Assembly: GCA_903886975.1 (NCBI GenBank)
Contig: CAISOB010000089.1
Coordinates: 1 to 49,736, forward strand
Source: an uncultured beta proteobacterium
GTDB taxonomy: Bacteria; Pseudomonadota; Gammaproteobacteria; Burkholderiales; Rhodocyclaceae
DNA: 49,736 bases
Reading direction: 5' to 3'
The first letter of the stretch is position 1. Each line of letters opens with the position of its first letter. Position numbers and translations under genes: made by a program. The notes under the pieces were generated by a model. The model ran no database searches. It was not told where the DNA came from and saw nothing but the letters and a program-made list of their open reading frames with translations. Shown piece by piece: positions 7,077 through 15,483 of the stretch.

Positions 7077-8291
7077 CTACATCTTCTGGAAAGCCCTGTT
7101 GGCGTCTTCCTCAGGGAAGATCGTTCTTGGTTTGCCGTCTTGCCATTGAATCATGACCGGATGTACCGCGGCGTTCCAGCCGTGGTCGTCGATCCTGACC
7201 GTGCCCGGCTGCATCAAACCGCCGACGCCGCCCTTCTGGTCGAACTTGGCCAAATAGTCACGGATCTTCTGCGGGTCGGCAGATTTCGTTTGTTCCATGG
7301 CGTCGGCCAGCATCATGAATCCGAGATAGCTCGGGCCCGCGTGCTCGGTCATGAAGGACTTGAACCGCTCTTCATAGCGTTGCGGAATCGCCGCGAGTTT
7401 CGGGTCGCTCGAAACACTCTTCGAATCCCAGTTCCACGAAGCGACCGAGACGAAACCATTGACCGCCGCACCCATCTCGGTGGCAAATGCCGGCCACAGG
7501 AATCCGGCGCCGCCGCCGATGATCACCGGTGAAACCTTCATCGATTTCATCGTGTTGATGATCAGCTTGGCATCGGTCGTATACGCAATCGGGAACAGCG
7601 CTTGCGCACCGGAAGCCTTGATCTTGGTGACCAGCGGCGATGCGTCGGTGAAGCCGTGCGAATAGGCCTCGAACATGACCAGATTGAGCCCGGCCTTGGC
7701 GGCGATGTCCTTGATGCCTTCGGCGGTCGACTGGCCATAACCGGAGTTTTCATAAACGACCGCAACGTCCTTGATCCCAAGCTTGTACTTGGCGTTCAAC
7801 CATTTCAGGAACTCGACTTGCGTGCCGCCGAACTGGCTGCCCTTGGGCGTGATCTGGAAGGTGTACTTGTAGCCTTGGGCGGTGATCTGATCGTTGATCG
7901 AATTGGTGATGATCGGGATACGGGCTTTTTCGGCGACCGGCATGATCGGCAGGGTCAGCGCGCTGATTCCCGATCCCACCGCAGCGACGATATTTTCGGT
8001 GCTGAAGGCGCGCTCGGCGGTCGATGCGGCGTTTTTCGGGTCGCTCGTCGTATCGACCGCGACCAGCTTGAGCTTGGCGCCGCCCAGGGACTTGATGCCG
8101 CCGGCCGCGTTGATATCGGCGATCGCCAGTTCGGCAGCGGTCAGGTCCTGCTGTCCGGCGTCGACATTGCCGCCCGAGAGCGGGTTCAACAAGCCCACGC
8201 GAATATCGTCCACAGCGTAGCTCGACAACGGTGCAGCGAAAGAGAACGCTGCGACCAACGCCGCGCTCAATTTGAACATCTTGCTATTCAT
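7077..8291 (-). CDS. Periplasmic branched-chain-amino-acid-type substrate-binding protein, LivK-like
   Basis: A 404-residue type I periplasmic binding protein (Peripla_BP_6). A Sec signal peptide is visible: Lys at 4 and 7, a hydrophobic stretch, and probable cleavage after SYA near residue 26. The mature start DDIRVGLLNPLSGGNVDAG is typical. AAAGGA stands about seven bases before the ATG. It is the first gene of an operon running through livH, livM, livG, livF and the 3-hydroxyacyl-CoA dehydrogenase. Upstream are a predicted promoter (8459-8487) and an operator-like site (8430-8445) shared with the divergent LacI regulator. The ligand is not deducible from sequence; related proteins bind amino acids, urea or aromatic and aliphatic acids. 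Confidence 0.9.
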   Translation of the reverse strand: MNSKMFKLSAALVAAFSFAAPLSSYAVDDIRVGLLNPLSGGNVDAGQQDLTAAELAIADINAAGGIKSLGGAKLKLVAVDTTSDPKNAASTAERAFSTENIVAAVGSGISALTLPIMPVAEKARIPIITNSINDQITAQGYKYTFQITPKGSQFGGTQVEFLKWLNAKYKLGIKDVAVVYENSGYGQSTAEGIKDIAAKAGLNLVMFEAYSHGFTDASPLVTKIKASGAQALFPIAYTTDAKLIINTMKSMKVSPVIIGGGAGFLWPAFATEMGAAVNGFVSVASWNWDSKSVSSDPKLAAIPQRYEERFKSFMTEHAGPSYLGFMMLADAMEQTKSADPQKIRDYLAKFDQKGGVGGLMQPGTVRIDDHGWNAAVHPVMIQWQDGKPRTIFPEEDANRAFQKM

Positions 8292-8429
8292 TGTTTCGTC
8301 CTTTCTTTCGATGAACTTCCAAACTGCCGCCCTGGCTGCGCGGCGCGTCTTTTGGGATTGACTCTTGCTTCGTACTTCCCGTCATGGGGTGGATGGAAAA
8401 TTTCGAAAACCGGCTTTTATTCGCTTTGT

Positions 8430-8445
8430 ATTGGTACCGCTCCCA
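8430..8445 (-). promoter_or_regulatory. Operator-like site, copy 1 (TGGGAGCGGTACCAAT on minus strand)
   Basis: On the minus strand this site reads TGGGAGCGGTACCAAT and matches 15 of 16 bases of the site at 8772-8787. It lies just downstream of the predicted transporter promoter, where bound repressor would block transcription. It has the central CG and near-dyad form usual for LacI-family operators. Confidence 0.55.
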
Positions 8446-8458
8446 TCACGGTCGAACA

Positions 8459-8487
8459 AAAGTATCACCTCCGTTTTCTCTTGTCAA
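8459..8487 (-). promoter_or_regulatory. Predicted promoter of the Liv transporter operon
   Basis: On the minus strand TTGACA (8487-8482), a 17-base spacer and TACTTT (8464-8459) face the binding-protein gene. The -35 is perfect and the -10 matches three of six positions. This leaves a leader of roughly 160 bases that includes the operator-like site at 8430-8445. Confidence 0.45.
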
Positions 8488-8736
8488 TCGCTGGCTGTGA
8501 GCGAACGCTAAGGCTGTGGCCGATCTTCAGGCGACTGGTTCGCGCGCAATCTATGTCAAACATGTTGGCGGCGAAAATTCGTAACCAATTGAGTATTAGT
8601 GATTAAATAGAAATTTAAGATGGGGATTGTGAATTCTGCCCCCGGTTTCTTTGCTTAGAGGGCTGCGGCATTGTGTGGAAAGCGATCTCGGAAACGAGCG
8701 GATTTATTTTTCCCAGGCCGGCTCTTGCCGAAGAAA

Positions 8737-8765
8737 TTGACAAAGCAAGAAGATAGTTCTAAAGT
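8737..8765 (+). promoter_or_regulatory. Predicted promoter of the LacI-family regulator gene
   Basis: TTGACA (8737-8742), a 17-base spacer and TAAAGT (8760-8765) give a good sigma70-like promoter. Transcription would begin near 8772, inside the operator-like site at 8770-8787. This supports autoregulation and rules out the far-upstream TTG at 8671 as the translation start. Confidence 0.55.
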
Positions 8766-8769
8766 TTTC

Positions 8770-8787
8770 ATTGGGAGCGGTTCCAAT
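8770..8787 (+). promoter_or_regulatory. Operator-like site, copy 2, at the regulator's own start
   Basis: ATTGGGAGCGGTTCCAAT is an imperfect dyad with a central CG, as expected for a LacI-family operator. It spans the predicted transcription start of the regulator gene and matches the site at 8430-8445 in 15 of 16 positions. The GGGAG within it may also serve as the ribosome site, so repressor binding and translation signals would coincide. Confidence 0.55.
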
Positions 8788-8790
8788 CAA

Positions 8791-9834
8791 TTGAATAGAC
8801 CTCCGCCAATCTTGAAAAAGCTGACCATTAAGGACATCGCGAGCAAGTCCGGGATATCCCGGTCGACCGTCTCGCGCGTTCTTTCCGACAACCCGAATGT
8901 CAACGCCGAGACGCGGGCGCGGGTGCGCTCGGTGATCAAGGCGATGAACTACATACCCAACCGCCTGGCGCAAGGATTGGTGACCGGGAAGATCAATGTC
9001 GTCGGCCTGATCGTCGGCGATATCCGCAACCCGTATTTTTCGGAGATTACCCGGGCCGTCGAAGAAGTGCTGAATGCCAGCGGCTACCTGGTCGTGCTCT
9101 GCGACAGCGCCTACAACACGGAAAAGGAAGTCGACTTTCTGAACGTCACGCGCGAGCTGCGCTTTGCCAGCATCATCATGACTTCGGCGATGGACAACGA
9201 GGGCCTGATCAGCAACCTGTCCAAGCTGTCCTGTCCGGTCGTCCTGCTCAACCGCTATTTGCAGGGCTTTCCCACCGATGTAGTGTCATTCGACAACCAG
9301 TATGGCGCCTACCTGGTGGCGGAGCACGTCATCAAGCTTGGCCATCGCCATTTCAAGGTGCTGATGGGCCCGGCGCAATCGTCATCGAGCATCGATCGTG
9401 AAAGAGGTTACCGCAAGGCCTTTGCCGACCACGGCATTACCTGCGCGGAAGACGCCTTCGTCTATGGCGACCTGCGCTTTGAGACCGGCTATCAATTCGG
9501 GCTCGATCTGTTGAAGCAAAAGAACAGGCCGACCGCGGTTCTGGCCGGCAATGATTTCATGGCGATCGGCATCATCAAGGCCTACATCGACAACGGCTTG
9601 AAAGTCCCCGACGACCTGAGCGTCACGGGTTTCGACGATATTCAAATGGCCGGCATGAGCGCCGTGCCGCTGACGACCATCCGGCAGCCGCAGGTTGAGA
9701 TGGGCCAGCAGGCCGCACAGGTCGTTCTCGACCGTTTGCACGGAAACAAGAGTTTGCCGCGAAGAATCATCTTCGACGCCGAACTGGTCGTCCGGGAGAG
9801 TACGCGTCGAATCCGTATTCCTCGCGAACATTAG
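8791..9834 (+). CDS. LacI-family transcriptional regulator
   Basis: About 348 residues from a TTG at 8791. The N-terminal helix-turn-helix LTIKDIASKSGISRSTVSRV and the hinge segment NYIPNRLAQGLVTG are classic LacI. A periplasmic-binding-protein-like effector domain follows (VVGLIVGDIRNPYFSEITRA; later ILAGNDFMAIG-type and VTGFDDIQMAG segments). There is no ATG near the helix-turn-helix. TTG 8791 is chosen because it gives normal family length and lies just after the predicted transcription start; TTG 8812 is an alternative. It is divergent from the Liv operon and 42 bases before the thiolase gene, so it may head the thiolase/CoA-transferase/reductase operon. Likely role: repression of the transporter and itself through the paired sites at 8430 and 8770. 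The effector is unknown. Confidence 0.85.
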   Translation: MNRPPPILKKLTIKDIASKSGISRSTVSRVLSDNPNVNAETRARVRSVIKAMNYIPNRLAQGLVTGKINVVGLIVGDIRNPYFSEITRAVEEVLNASGYLVVLCDSAYNTEKEVDFLNVTRELRFASIIMTSAMDNEGLISNLSKLSCPVVLLNRYLQGFPTDVVSFDNQYGAYLVAEHVIKLGHRHFKVLMGPAQSSSSIDRERGYRKAFADHGITCAEDAFVYGDLRFETGYQFGLDLLKQKNRPTAVLAGNDFMAIGIIKAYIDNGLKVPDDLSVTGFDDIQMAGMSAVPLTTIRQPQVEMGQQAAQVVLDRLHGNKSLPRRIIFDAELVVRESTRRIRIPREH

Positions 9835-9875
9835 AATTTATGGCAAATGCCAGTGTCTTTTAAGGAGGTAACATC

Positions 9876-11063
9876 ATGAACGCAAAGGAAGTCGTCGTCG
9901 TCAGTGGCGTCCGCACCGCCATCGGCACCATGGGTGGCACATTGAAGGAATTCCACCAGCACGATCTGGGCGGCCTGGTCATCCAGGAAGCGGTGAAACG
10001 CAGCGGCATCGAGGCGAAGCTCGTTGACGAAGTGATCGTCGGCAACGTCGGCCAGATCGCCGAAAGCGGCTTCATCGCCCGGGTCTGCATGCTCAAGGCC
10101 GGTCTGCCGCTGGAAACCACCGCCTATTCGGTCAATCGCCAGTGCGGTTCGGGATTGCAGGCGATCAATTCGGCGGTGCAGGCCATCCAGACCGACGAGG
10201 CGCAAATCATCGTCGCTTGCGGCACCGAGAACATGAACATGTTGCCGCACTACATTCGCAAACACCGTTTCGGCAACAAGTTCGGCCATGAGGTCCTCGA
10301 AGACGGTCTGCTGACCATCCTGACCTGGCCGATGGGACCGTATCCGAACGGCGTCACCGCTGAAAACGTCGCTACCCAGTTCAATATCTCGCGTCAGGCA
10401 CAGGATGAATTCGCCCTGTCGAGCCAGCAAAAAGCCGAGGCCGCGATCAAGGCCGGCAAGTTTGTCGACGAAATCCTGCCGCTCGACGTCAAGATCGGCC
10501 GGGAGATCAAGAAATTCGCGCAGGACGAACATCCGCGCTTCGGGATGACGATCGAGACACTCGCGAAAATGAAAGCGGCATTCAAGGATGGCGGCACGGT
10601 GACCGCGGCCAATTCGTCGGGAATCAACGACGGTGCCGGCGCTGTCGTCGTGATGAGCCGCGAAAAGGCCGATGCCATGGGTGTCAAGCCGCTGCTGCGC
10701 ATCGTCAGCCAGGCCGTGGCCGGCAATCATCCGGACATCATGGGTTTCGCGCCGGCGCCGGCAACGCGCAAGGCGGTGGCCAAGGCCGGCCTGCAGCTCT
10801 CCGATATCGACCTCTTCGAAATCAACGAAGCCTTCGCCTCGCAATCGGTCGCCGTCGTGCGCGACCTCGGCATTTCCGAAGACAAGGTTAACGTCAACGG
10901 CGGCGCCATCGCGCTCGGCCATCCAGTCGGCGCGTCGGGTGCCATTCTGGTCGTCAAGCTGATGAACGAGATGAAGCGGCGCGGCGCGAAGTACGGCGTC
11001 GTCACGATGTGCATCGGCGGTGGTCAGGGCATCGCCACGGTTTTCGAAAATCTTCAGTTCTAA
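9876..11063 (+). CDS. Acetyl-CoA acetyltransferase (thiolase)
   Basis: A 395-residue thiolase, standard length. The nucleophilic Cys is C90 in VNRQCGSGLQAI, the conserved His is H349 in GGAIALGHPVGASGA, and the second Cys is C379 in MCIGGGQGIA. The reaction is thiolytic cleavage of a 3-ketoacyl-CoA to acetyl-CoA plus a shortened acyl-CoA, or the reverse condensation. AAGGAGG stands seven bases before the ATG. The second CoA-transferase follows eight bases after the stop. The thiolase, CoA-transferase and FabG-like reductase order also recalls acetoacetyl-CoA/PHB metabolism, but no PHB synthase is present here. Confidence 0.92.
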   Translation: MNAKEVVVVSGVRTAIGTMGGTLKEFHQHDLGGLVIQEAVKRSGIEAKLVDEVIVGNVGQIAESGFIARVCMLKAGLPLETTAYSVNRQCGSGLQAINSAVQAIQTDEAQIIVACGTENMNMLPHYIRKHRFGNKFGHEVLEDGLLTILTWPMGPYPNGVTAENVATQFNISRQAQDEFALSSQQKAEAAIKAGKFVDEILPLDVKIGREIKKFAQDEHPRFGMTIETLAKMKAAFKDGGTVTAANSSGINDGAGAVVVMSREKADAMGVKPLLRIVSQAVAGNHPDIMGFAPAPATRKAVAKAGLQLSDIDLFEINEAFASQSVAVVRDLGISEDKVNVNGGAIALGHPVGASGAILVVKLMNEMKRRGAKYGVVTMCIGGGQGIATVFENLQF

Positions 11064-11071
11064 GGCGCATC

Positions 11072-12649
11072 GTGAAGGCTAACTTCGTATCCGCGGCGCA
11101 AGCCGCGGCCCTGGTCGGCGACGGCAGCACGATCGCCACGGTCGGCATGACGATGGTCAGTGCGGCGGAGAGCATCTACAAGGCGCTGGAAAAGCGCTTC
11201 CTGGAAAGCGATTCGCCGCGCGGCTTGACCCTGGTGCATGCCGCCGGCCAGTCCGACCGCGTCGGCGGCATCCAGCACTTCGCGCATGAAGGGATGACCA
11301 AGCGCATCATCGGCGGCCATTGGGGGCATGCACCGATGTGGATGGATCTGATCACCGGCGACAAGGTCGAGGCCTACAACCTGCCGCAGGGGCAGCTCGC
11401 CCAGCTCTACCGCTCGATGGCCTGCGGCCTGCCAGGGAAAATGAGCAAGGTTGGTCTCGGCACCTACATCGATCCGCGCGTCGAAGGCGGCAAGATGAAC
11501 CCGCGCACCAAGGTCCTGCCCGATATCGTCGAAGTCATGAATTACGGCGGCGAGGAGTATCTGTTCTACAAGGCCATTCCGCTCGATTTCGTCATTGTCC
11601 GCGGCACCACCGCCGATGAAATGGGCAACATCAGCTTCGAGGAAGAGGCGATGAAGCTCGAAACCATTGGCGCGGTATTCGCCGCCAAGCGCTTCGGCGG
11701 CAAGGTGCTGGTGCAGGTCAAGCGCGTCGCCAAGAACGGCACCCTGCATCCCAAGAACGTCGTCATTCCCGGTTACTTCGTCGACGCCATCGTGGTCTGC
11801 GACGATCCGGAGAAGGATCATCGGCAGTCGAGCAGTTTCTTTTACGATCCTTCGCTGTGCGGCGACCTGGTCATTCCCGAGGCCGCCGTCAAGCCGCTGC
11901 CGCTCTCGGTGCGCAAGGTCATCGGCCGCCGCGCGCTGATGGAAATCAAGCCGGGAACGGCGATGAACCTCGGAACCGGAATTCCGAACGACGTCATCGG
12001 CGCAATCGCCGCCGAGGAAGGCATCCAGAATGACATCCTGCTGACGATCGAATCCGGTGTATACGGCGGCATACCCGAGGGCGGAATCGATTTCGGCATC
12101 GCCCACAACACCGTTGCGCTGCTCGAACATCAGGTGCAGATGGATTTCTACAACGGCATGGGGATTCCGTTCACCTTCATGGGCGCCGCTGAAATGGACG
12201 CGGCCGGCAACGTCAATGCCACCAAGTTCGGAGATCGCTGTACCGGTTGCGGCGGCTTCATCGACATTACACAGAACGCCGGGCACGTGATCTTTTGCTC
12301 GACGTTTACCGCGCGCGGGCTCGAGGTCGATTTTGCCGGCGGCAAGGTCAACATCGTCAAGGAAGGATCGGAGAAGAAACTGGTCAGCAAGGTTCACCAG
12401 GTTTCCTTCAATGGTGAAATCGCCCGCAATAAAGGCCAGAAAGTCCACTTCGTGACCGAGCGCGCTGTTTTCGAACTCGGCCCGGAAGGCCCGGTGCTGA
12501 TTGAAATCGCGCCTGGCGTCGATCTCGAGAAAGATGTTCTGGCGCAGATGGAATTCACGCCGATCATCGCCGCCAATCTCAAGATCAGCAATCCGGCCCT
12601 CTATCTCGAAGCGCAGTACGGGCTGAGAAAAATGTTATTCGCTCAATAA
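11072..12649 (+). CDS. Acyl-CoA:carboxylate CoA-transferase, second paralogue
   Basis: A 525-residue YdiF/propionate CoA-transferase-type enzyme starting at GTG 11072, which yields MKANFVSAAQAAALV, aligned with the first paralogue. An in-frame upstream codon inside the thiolase gene would add unrelated residues. The catalytic Glu is E327 in the canonical context IESGVYGGIPEGG. The C-terminus FVTERAVFELGPEGPVLIEI matches the decayed copy at 34468-34569. It is clearly diverged from the 503-2092 protein, so the two probably differ in substrate. It lies eight bases after the thiolase and 19 bases before the reductase. Together they could activate an acid using acetyl-CoA supplied by thiolysis. 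Confidence 0.88.
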   Translation: MKANFVSAAQAAALVGDGSTIATVGMTMVSAAESIYKALEKRFLESDSPRGLTLVHAAGQSDRVGGIQHFAHEGMTKRIIGGHWGHAPMWMDLITGDKVEAYNLPQGQLAQLYRSMACGLPGKMSKVGLGTYIDPRVEGGKMNPRTKVLPDIVEVMNYGGEEYLFYKAIPLDFVIVRGTTADEMGNISFEEEAMKLETIGAVFAAKRFGGKVLVQVKRVAKNGTLHPKNVVIPGYFVDAIVVCDDPEKDHRQSSSFFYDPSLCGDLVIPEAAVKPLPLSVRKVIGRRALMEIKPGTAMNLGTGIPNDVIGAIAAEEGIQNDILLTIESGVYGGIPEGGIDFGIAHNTVALLEHQVQMDFYNGMGIPFTFMGAAEMDAAGNVNATKFGDRCTGCGGFIDITQNAGHVIFCSTFTARGLEVDFAGGKVNIVKEGSEKKLVSKVHQVSFNGEIARNKGQKVHFVTERAVFELGPEGPVLIEIAPGVDLEKDVLAQMEFTPIIAANLKISNPALYLEAQYGLRKMLFAQ

Positions 12650-12668
12650 ACTCCAAGGAAGATTACTC

Positions 12669-13406
12669 ATGAAACTGACAAACAAAGTGGCTATCGTCAC
12701 CGGCGCCGGTCGCGGACTTGGCAAGGGCATCGCACTGAAACTTGCTGCCGAGGGCGCCAAGGTCGTCGTTGCCGATGTCATGGTGGACAATGCAGCGGCC
12801 GTCGTCGCCGAGATCGCCGCCGCCGGCGGCAAGGCCATTGCAGTCAAGGCCAACGTCGCCGACAAAAACGAAGTCGCAGCGATGTTCGCCAAGGCTGTCG
12901 CCGAGTTCGGCACCGTCGACATCATGGTCAATAACGCCGGCATCAACCGCGACGGGCAACTCTTCAAGATGAGCGACGAGGACTGGGATCTGGTCATCGG
13001 CGTCAATCTGACCGGCACCTTCTACTGCACCCGCGCCGCCGCGCAGATCATGCGCGAAAAAGGCTACGGCCGCATCGTCAACATCTCGTCGATGAGCTGG
13101 CTCGGCAACTTCGGCCAGGCCAACTACGCGGCGTCCAAGGCCGGCGTCGTCGGGCTGACCAAGACGGCAGCGCGCGAACTCGCGAAGAAAGGCATCACCT
13201 GCAACGCGATCTGCCCCGGCTTCATCGATACCGACATGACGCGCGGCGTCCCCGAAAAAGTCTGGGACATCATGGTCGGCAAGATTGCCGCTGGGCGCGC
13301 GGGCTCGGCCGAGGAACTGGCCAATGTCGTCGCTTTCCTGGCCTCCGACGAAGCGGCCTACGTGACCGGTGAAGTGATCAACGTCAGCGGCGGCATGGTC
13401 CTGTAA
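12669..13406 (+). CDS. FabG-like short-chain dehydrogenase (3-oxoacyl reductase)
   Basis: A 245-residue classical SDR. The cofactor loop is TGAGRGLGKGIAL, NNAGIN follows, and the catalytic region is NISSMSW then NYAASK with Tyr near 153 and Lys near 157. The C-terminal VTGEVINVSGGMVL is typical of FabG and PhaB. It reduces 3-oxoacyl-CoA or -ACP with NADPH, or oxidises 3-hydroxyacyl-CoA. Placement after thiolase and CoA-transferase favours a CoA substrate, such as acetoacetyl-CoA. AAGGA precedes the ATG by nine bases. It ends the plus-strand operon and is convergent with the TRAP genes 146 bases away. Confidence 0.88.
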   Translation: MKLTNKVAIVTGAGRGLGKGIALKLAAEGAKVVVADVMVDNAAAVVAEIAAAGGKAIAVKANVADKNEVAAMFAKAVAEFGTVDIMVNNAGINRDGQLFKMSDEDWDLVIGVNLTGTFYCTRAAAQIMREKGYGRIVNISSMSWLGNFGQANYAASKAGVVGLTKTAARELAKKGITCNAICPGFIDTDMTRGVPEKVWDIMVGKIAAGRAGSAEELANVVAFLASDEAAYVTGEVINVSGGMVL

Positions 13407-13552
13407 GGCCGCTTGCGGCTTATCGCTGGAAAGTTGGATGCGTCTTCAGAAAGAGTGCGCGGCGACATAGCCATCTCGGCCGTGTCGCCATAAGCGTTGC
13501 CACATGCCGCTTCCCGGGAGCGGATCCGTCGGAGGAATCAAAGTCCGGAAGA

Positions 13553-15451
13553 CTAAATGAGGCCCATGACCTTCGGCACGATCAGGCTGAACCAGGGCAC
13601 CAACGCGACCAGCAGGATACCCATGACCAGTACCGCGAGGTAGGGGACCATATGGCGTGTTGCGTTTTCCATGCTCGTGTCACAGATCGAACAGGTGACG
13701 AACATGCCGACCCCGATGGGCGGAGAGAATGCGCCCATGCCCATGGCGATGATGATCACGATGCCATACTGCAGCGGGTCGACGCCAAAAAGCGGCGCCA
13801 TCGGCAACAGCAAGGGCCCGAAAATCAGCAGTGCGGGCAATCCTTCGAGCAATGCACCCATAAGTACCAGCGTCACGATCGTGGCGAGCATGAAGAGCCA
13901 TGATGAACCATGCAGGAAGGCGAACCAGGCGGCAATTTGCTGCGGCATCTTGGCCAGCGTAAGCGACCAGGAGAAGGTGCTGGCAGTACTGGTGATAAAG
14001 AGCACCATGCCGGCTTGCGCCGCAGTTTTGGCCATTACATTCCAGAACTGTTTCGCATTGAGCGCCCGATAGAAAACCACCGCGAGGATAAGGGCATAGA
14101 CGACGGCAGTCGAAGAGACTTCGGTCGGTGTGGCAATGCCGCTGACGATTCCGCCAATCAACAGGATCGGTGCGACCAGCGCCGGAATGGCACTGAGACC
14201 CGCCTTCGTGATCTGAACCGGCGAGGCCTTGCGCGTGCTTCCCGCTCGACTTGCTGAGCGGAAATAGATCAGGACCATCAAGCACACCGCCATGATGGCG
14301 GCGGGCAGCAGCCCGGCGACGAAGAGCGTGCCGATCGACAGCGAGGTCACGGACGCCAGCACCAGCATGGCGATACTCGGCGGCACGGTCTCGCCCATGA
14401 TGGCGCAGGAAGCCAGCACGGCGGCGGTTTCGCCCGGATCGTAGCCCTCCTTGTTCATCACGCCCTTGATCGTCGTGCCGACCGCCGCGACGTCGGCGAC
14501 CTTCGAGCCCGAGATGCCGGACATGATATACATGCAAACGACGACGACCTGCAGCATGCCGCCGCGAAAACGGCCGACCAGCGTAATGACGAATTCGGTC
14601 AGCCTGCGGCTCAAGCCGCCTTCGGTCATCACGTAACCGGCAAGGACGAAAAATGGAATGGACAGCATCACGAAGCTGCTGATGCCCGCCTGCATGTTGA
14701 TCGGCACGACCGACAAGGGCACGATGTTCGACGTGTAGAGATAGAGCAGCGTGACCATCAGCAGGGCGAAACCAATGGGTACGCCGAGCAGCAGTTGCAT
14801 GGCGAAGATGGCGAACGAGACGGACAAAGCGTAGCTGCGCGCCTCGGCGCCGAGCACGGCGCTCAGGGCAACGACGCCGGCCAGCAGCAGCGCGATGACC
14901 ATTGCCGTGAACAAGACCTCGCGGCGGGGTTGCAGCAGCAGGCGCGCCACCGCAAAATAGGCCAGCAAGACCATGCCAAAGATCATCGGCACGGCAAACC
15001 AGATCGCGCTCAAGCCGAGATAGGGCGTCTGTTCGTCCCAGCGGGAAAGCATCATGCGGTATGCCAGCCAGCAGCCCATGACGGCCATGGCGAACACCTG
15101 CCAATGACCGAATGCCGCAACAGCCTCGTGCCACTTCTTCGGCAGGCGCTGCACGAAGGCGTGCAGCGCCATGTGCTCATTGCGCGGGTAGGCAATCGCC
15201 CCGCCGACGAAGGTCATCACCACGAGCGCAAGTTCGCCGATCTCGAGGCTCCAGAGCAGCGAAGAGTTCCAGAACACCCGATAGATCACGTTGCCGAACA
15301 TCGCAACGAGTTCCCCGAACAGCGCGAGCACCACGATGACCTCCGCCACGAACTCGAGAGGGTCACGTTTATGAATTCTCAGGCTTGTCGATTGACCGAC
15401 AGACGAAGCAGCACAATCGACCAACGTGGCGGGTTCGGACTTGCGATGCAT
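13553..15451 (-). CDS. TRAP transporter fused permease, DctQM
   Basis: A 632-residue membrane protein in which the small DctQ subunit (about residues 30-180, four membrane helices, with NEHMALHAFVQRLP in its loop) is fused to the large DctM subunit (about 195-632, LLGVPIGFALL, then ISGSKVADVAAVGT and the GETVPPSIAMLVL segment). Such fusions are common in TRAP systems. With the binding protein encoded just upstream it imports an organic acid driven by a sodium or proton gradient. The first 30 residues before the first helix may be partly untranslated; the start is uncertain. It is the last gene of the UroD/enolase/TRAP operon. Confidence 0.9.
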   Translation of the reverse strand: MHRKSEPATLVDCAASSVGQSTSLRIHKRDPLEFVAEVIVVLALFGELVAMFGNVIYRVFWNSSLLWSLEIGELALVVMTFVGGAIAYPRNEHMALHAFVQRLPKKWHEAVAAFGHWQVFAMAVMGCWLAYRMMLSRWDEQTPYLGLSAIWFAVPMIFGMVLLAYFAVARLLLQPRREVLFTAMVIALLLAGVVALSAVLGAEARSYALSVSFAIFAMQLLLGVPIGFALLMVTLLYLYTSNIVPLSVVPINMQAGISSFVMLSIPFFVLAGYVMTEGGLSRRLTEFVITLVGRFRGGMLQVVVVCMYIMSGISGSKVADVAAVGTTIKGVMNKEGYDPGETAAVLASCAIMGETVPPSIAMLVLASVTSLSIGTLFVAGLLPAAIMAVCLMVLIYFRSASRAGSTRKASPVQITKAGLSAIPALVAPILLIGGIVSGIATPTEVSSTAVVYALILAVVFYRALNAKQFWNVMAKTAAQAGMVLFITSTASTFSWSLTLAKMPQQIAAWFAFLHGSSWLFMLATIVTLVLMGALLEGLPALLIFGPLLLPMAPLFGVDPLQYGIVIIIAMGMGAFSPPIGVGMFVTCSICDTSMENATRHMVPYLAVLVMGILLVALVPWFSLIVPKVMGLI

Positions 15452-15483
15452 AACGATCCTCGGCGAGATTTCCTATCCTAAGG

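Noticed and set aside
9876..13406. Reading the thiolase/reductase set as a PHB synthesis operon
   Set aside because: No PHB synthase, phasin or PHB regulator is present and a CoA-transferase sits between the two genes.
13513..13532. GGGAGCGGATCC resembling the 8430/8770 operator
   Set aside because: Only half of the dyad matches and it lies between convergent genes rather than in a promoter.
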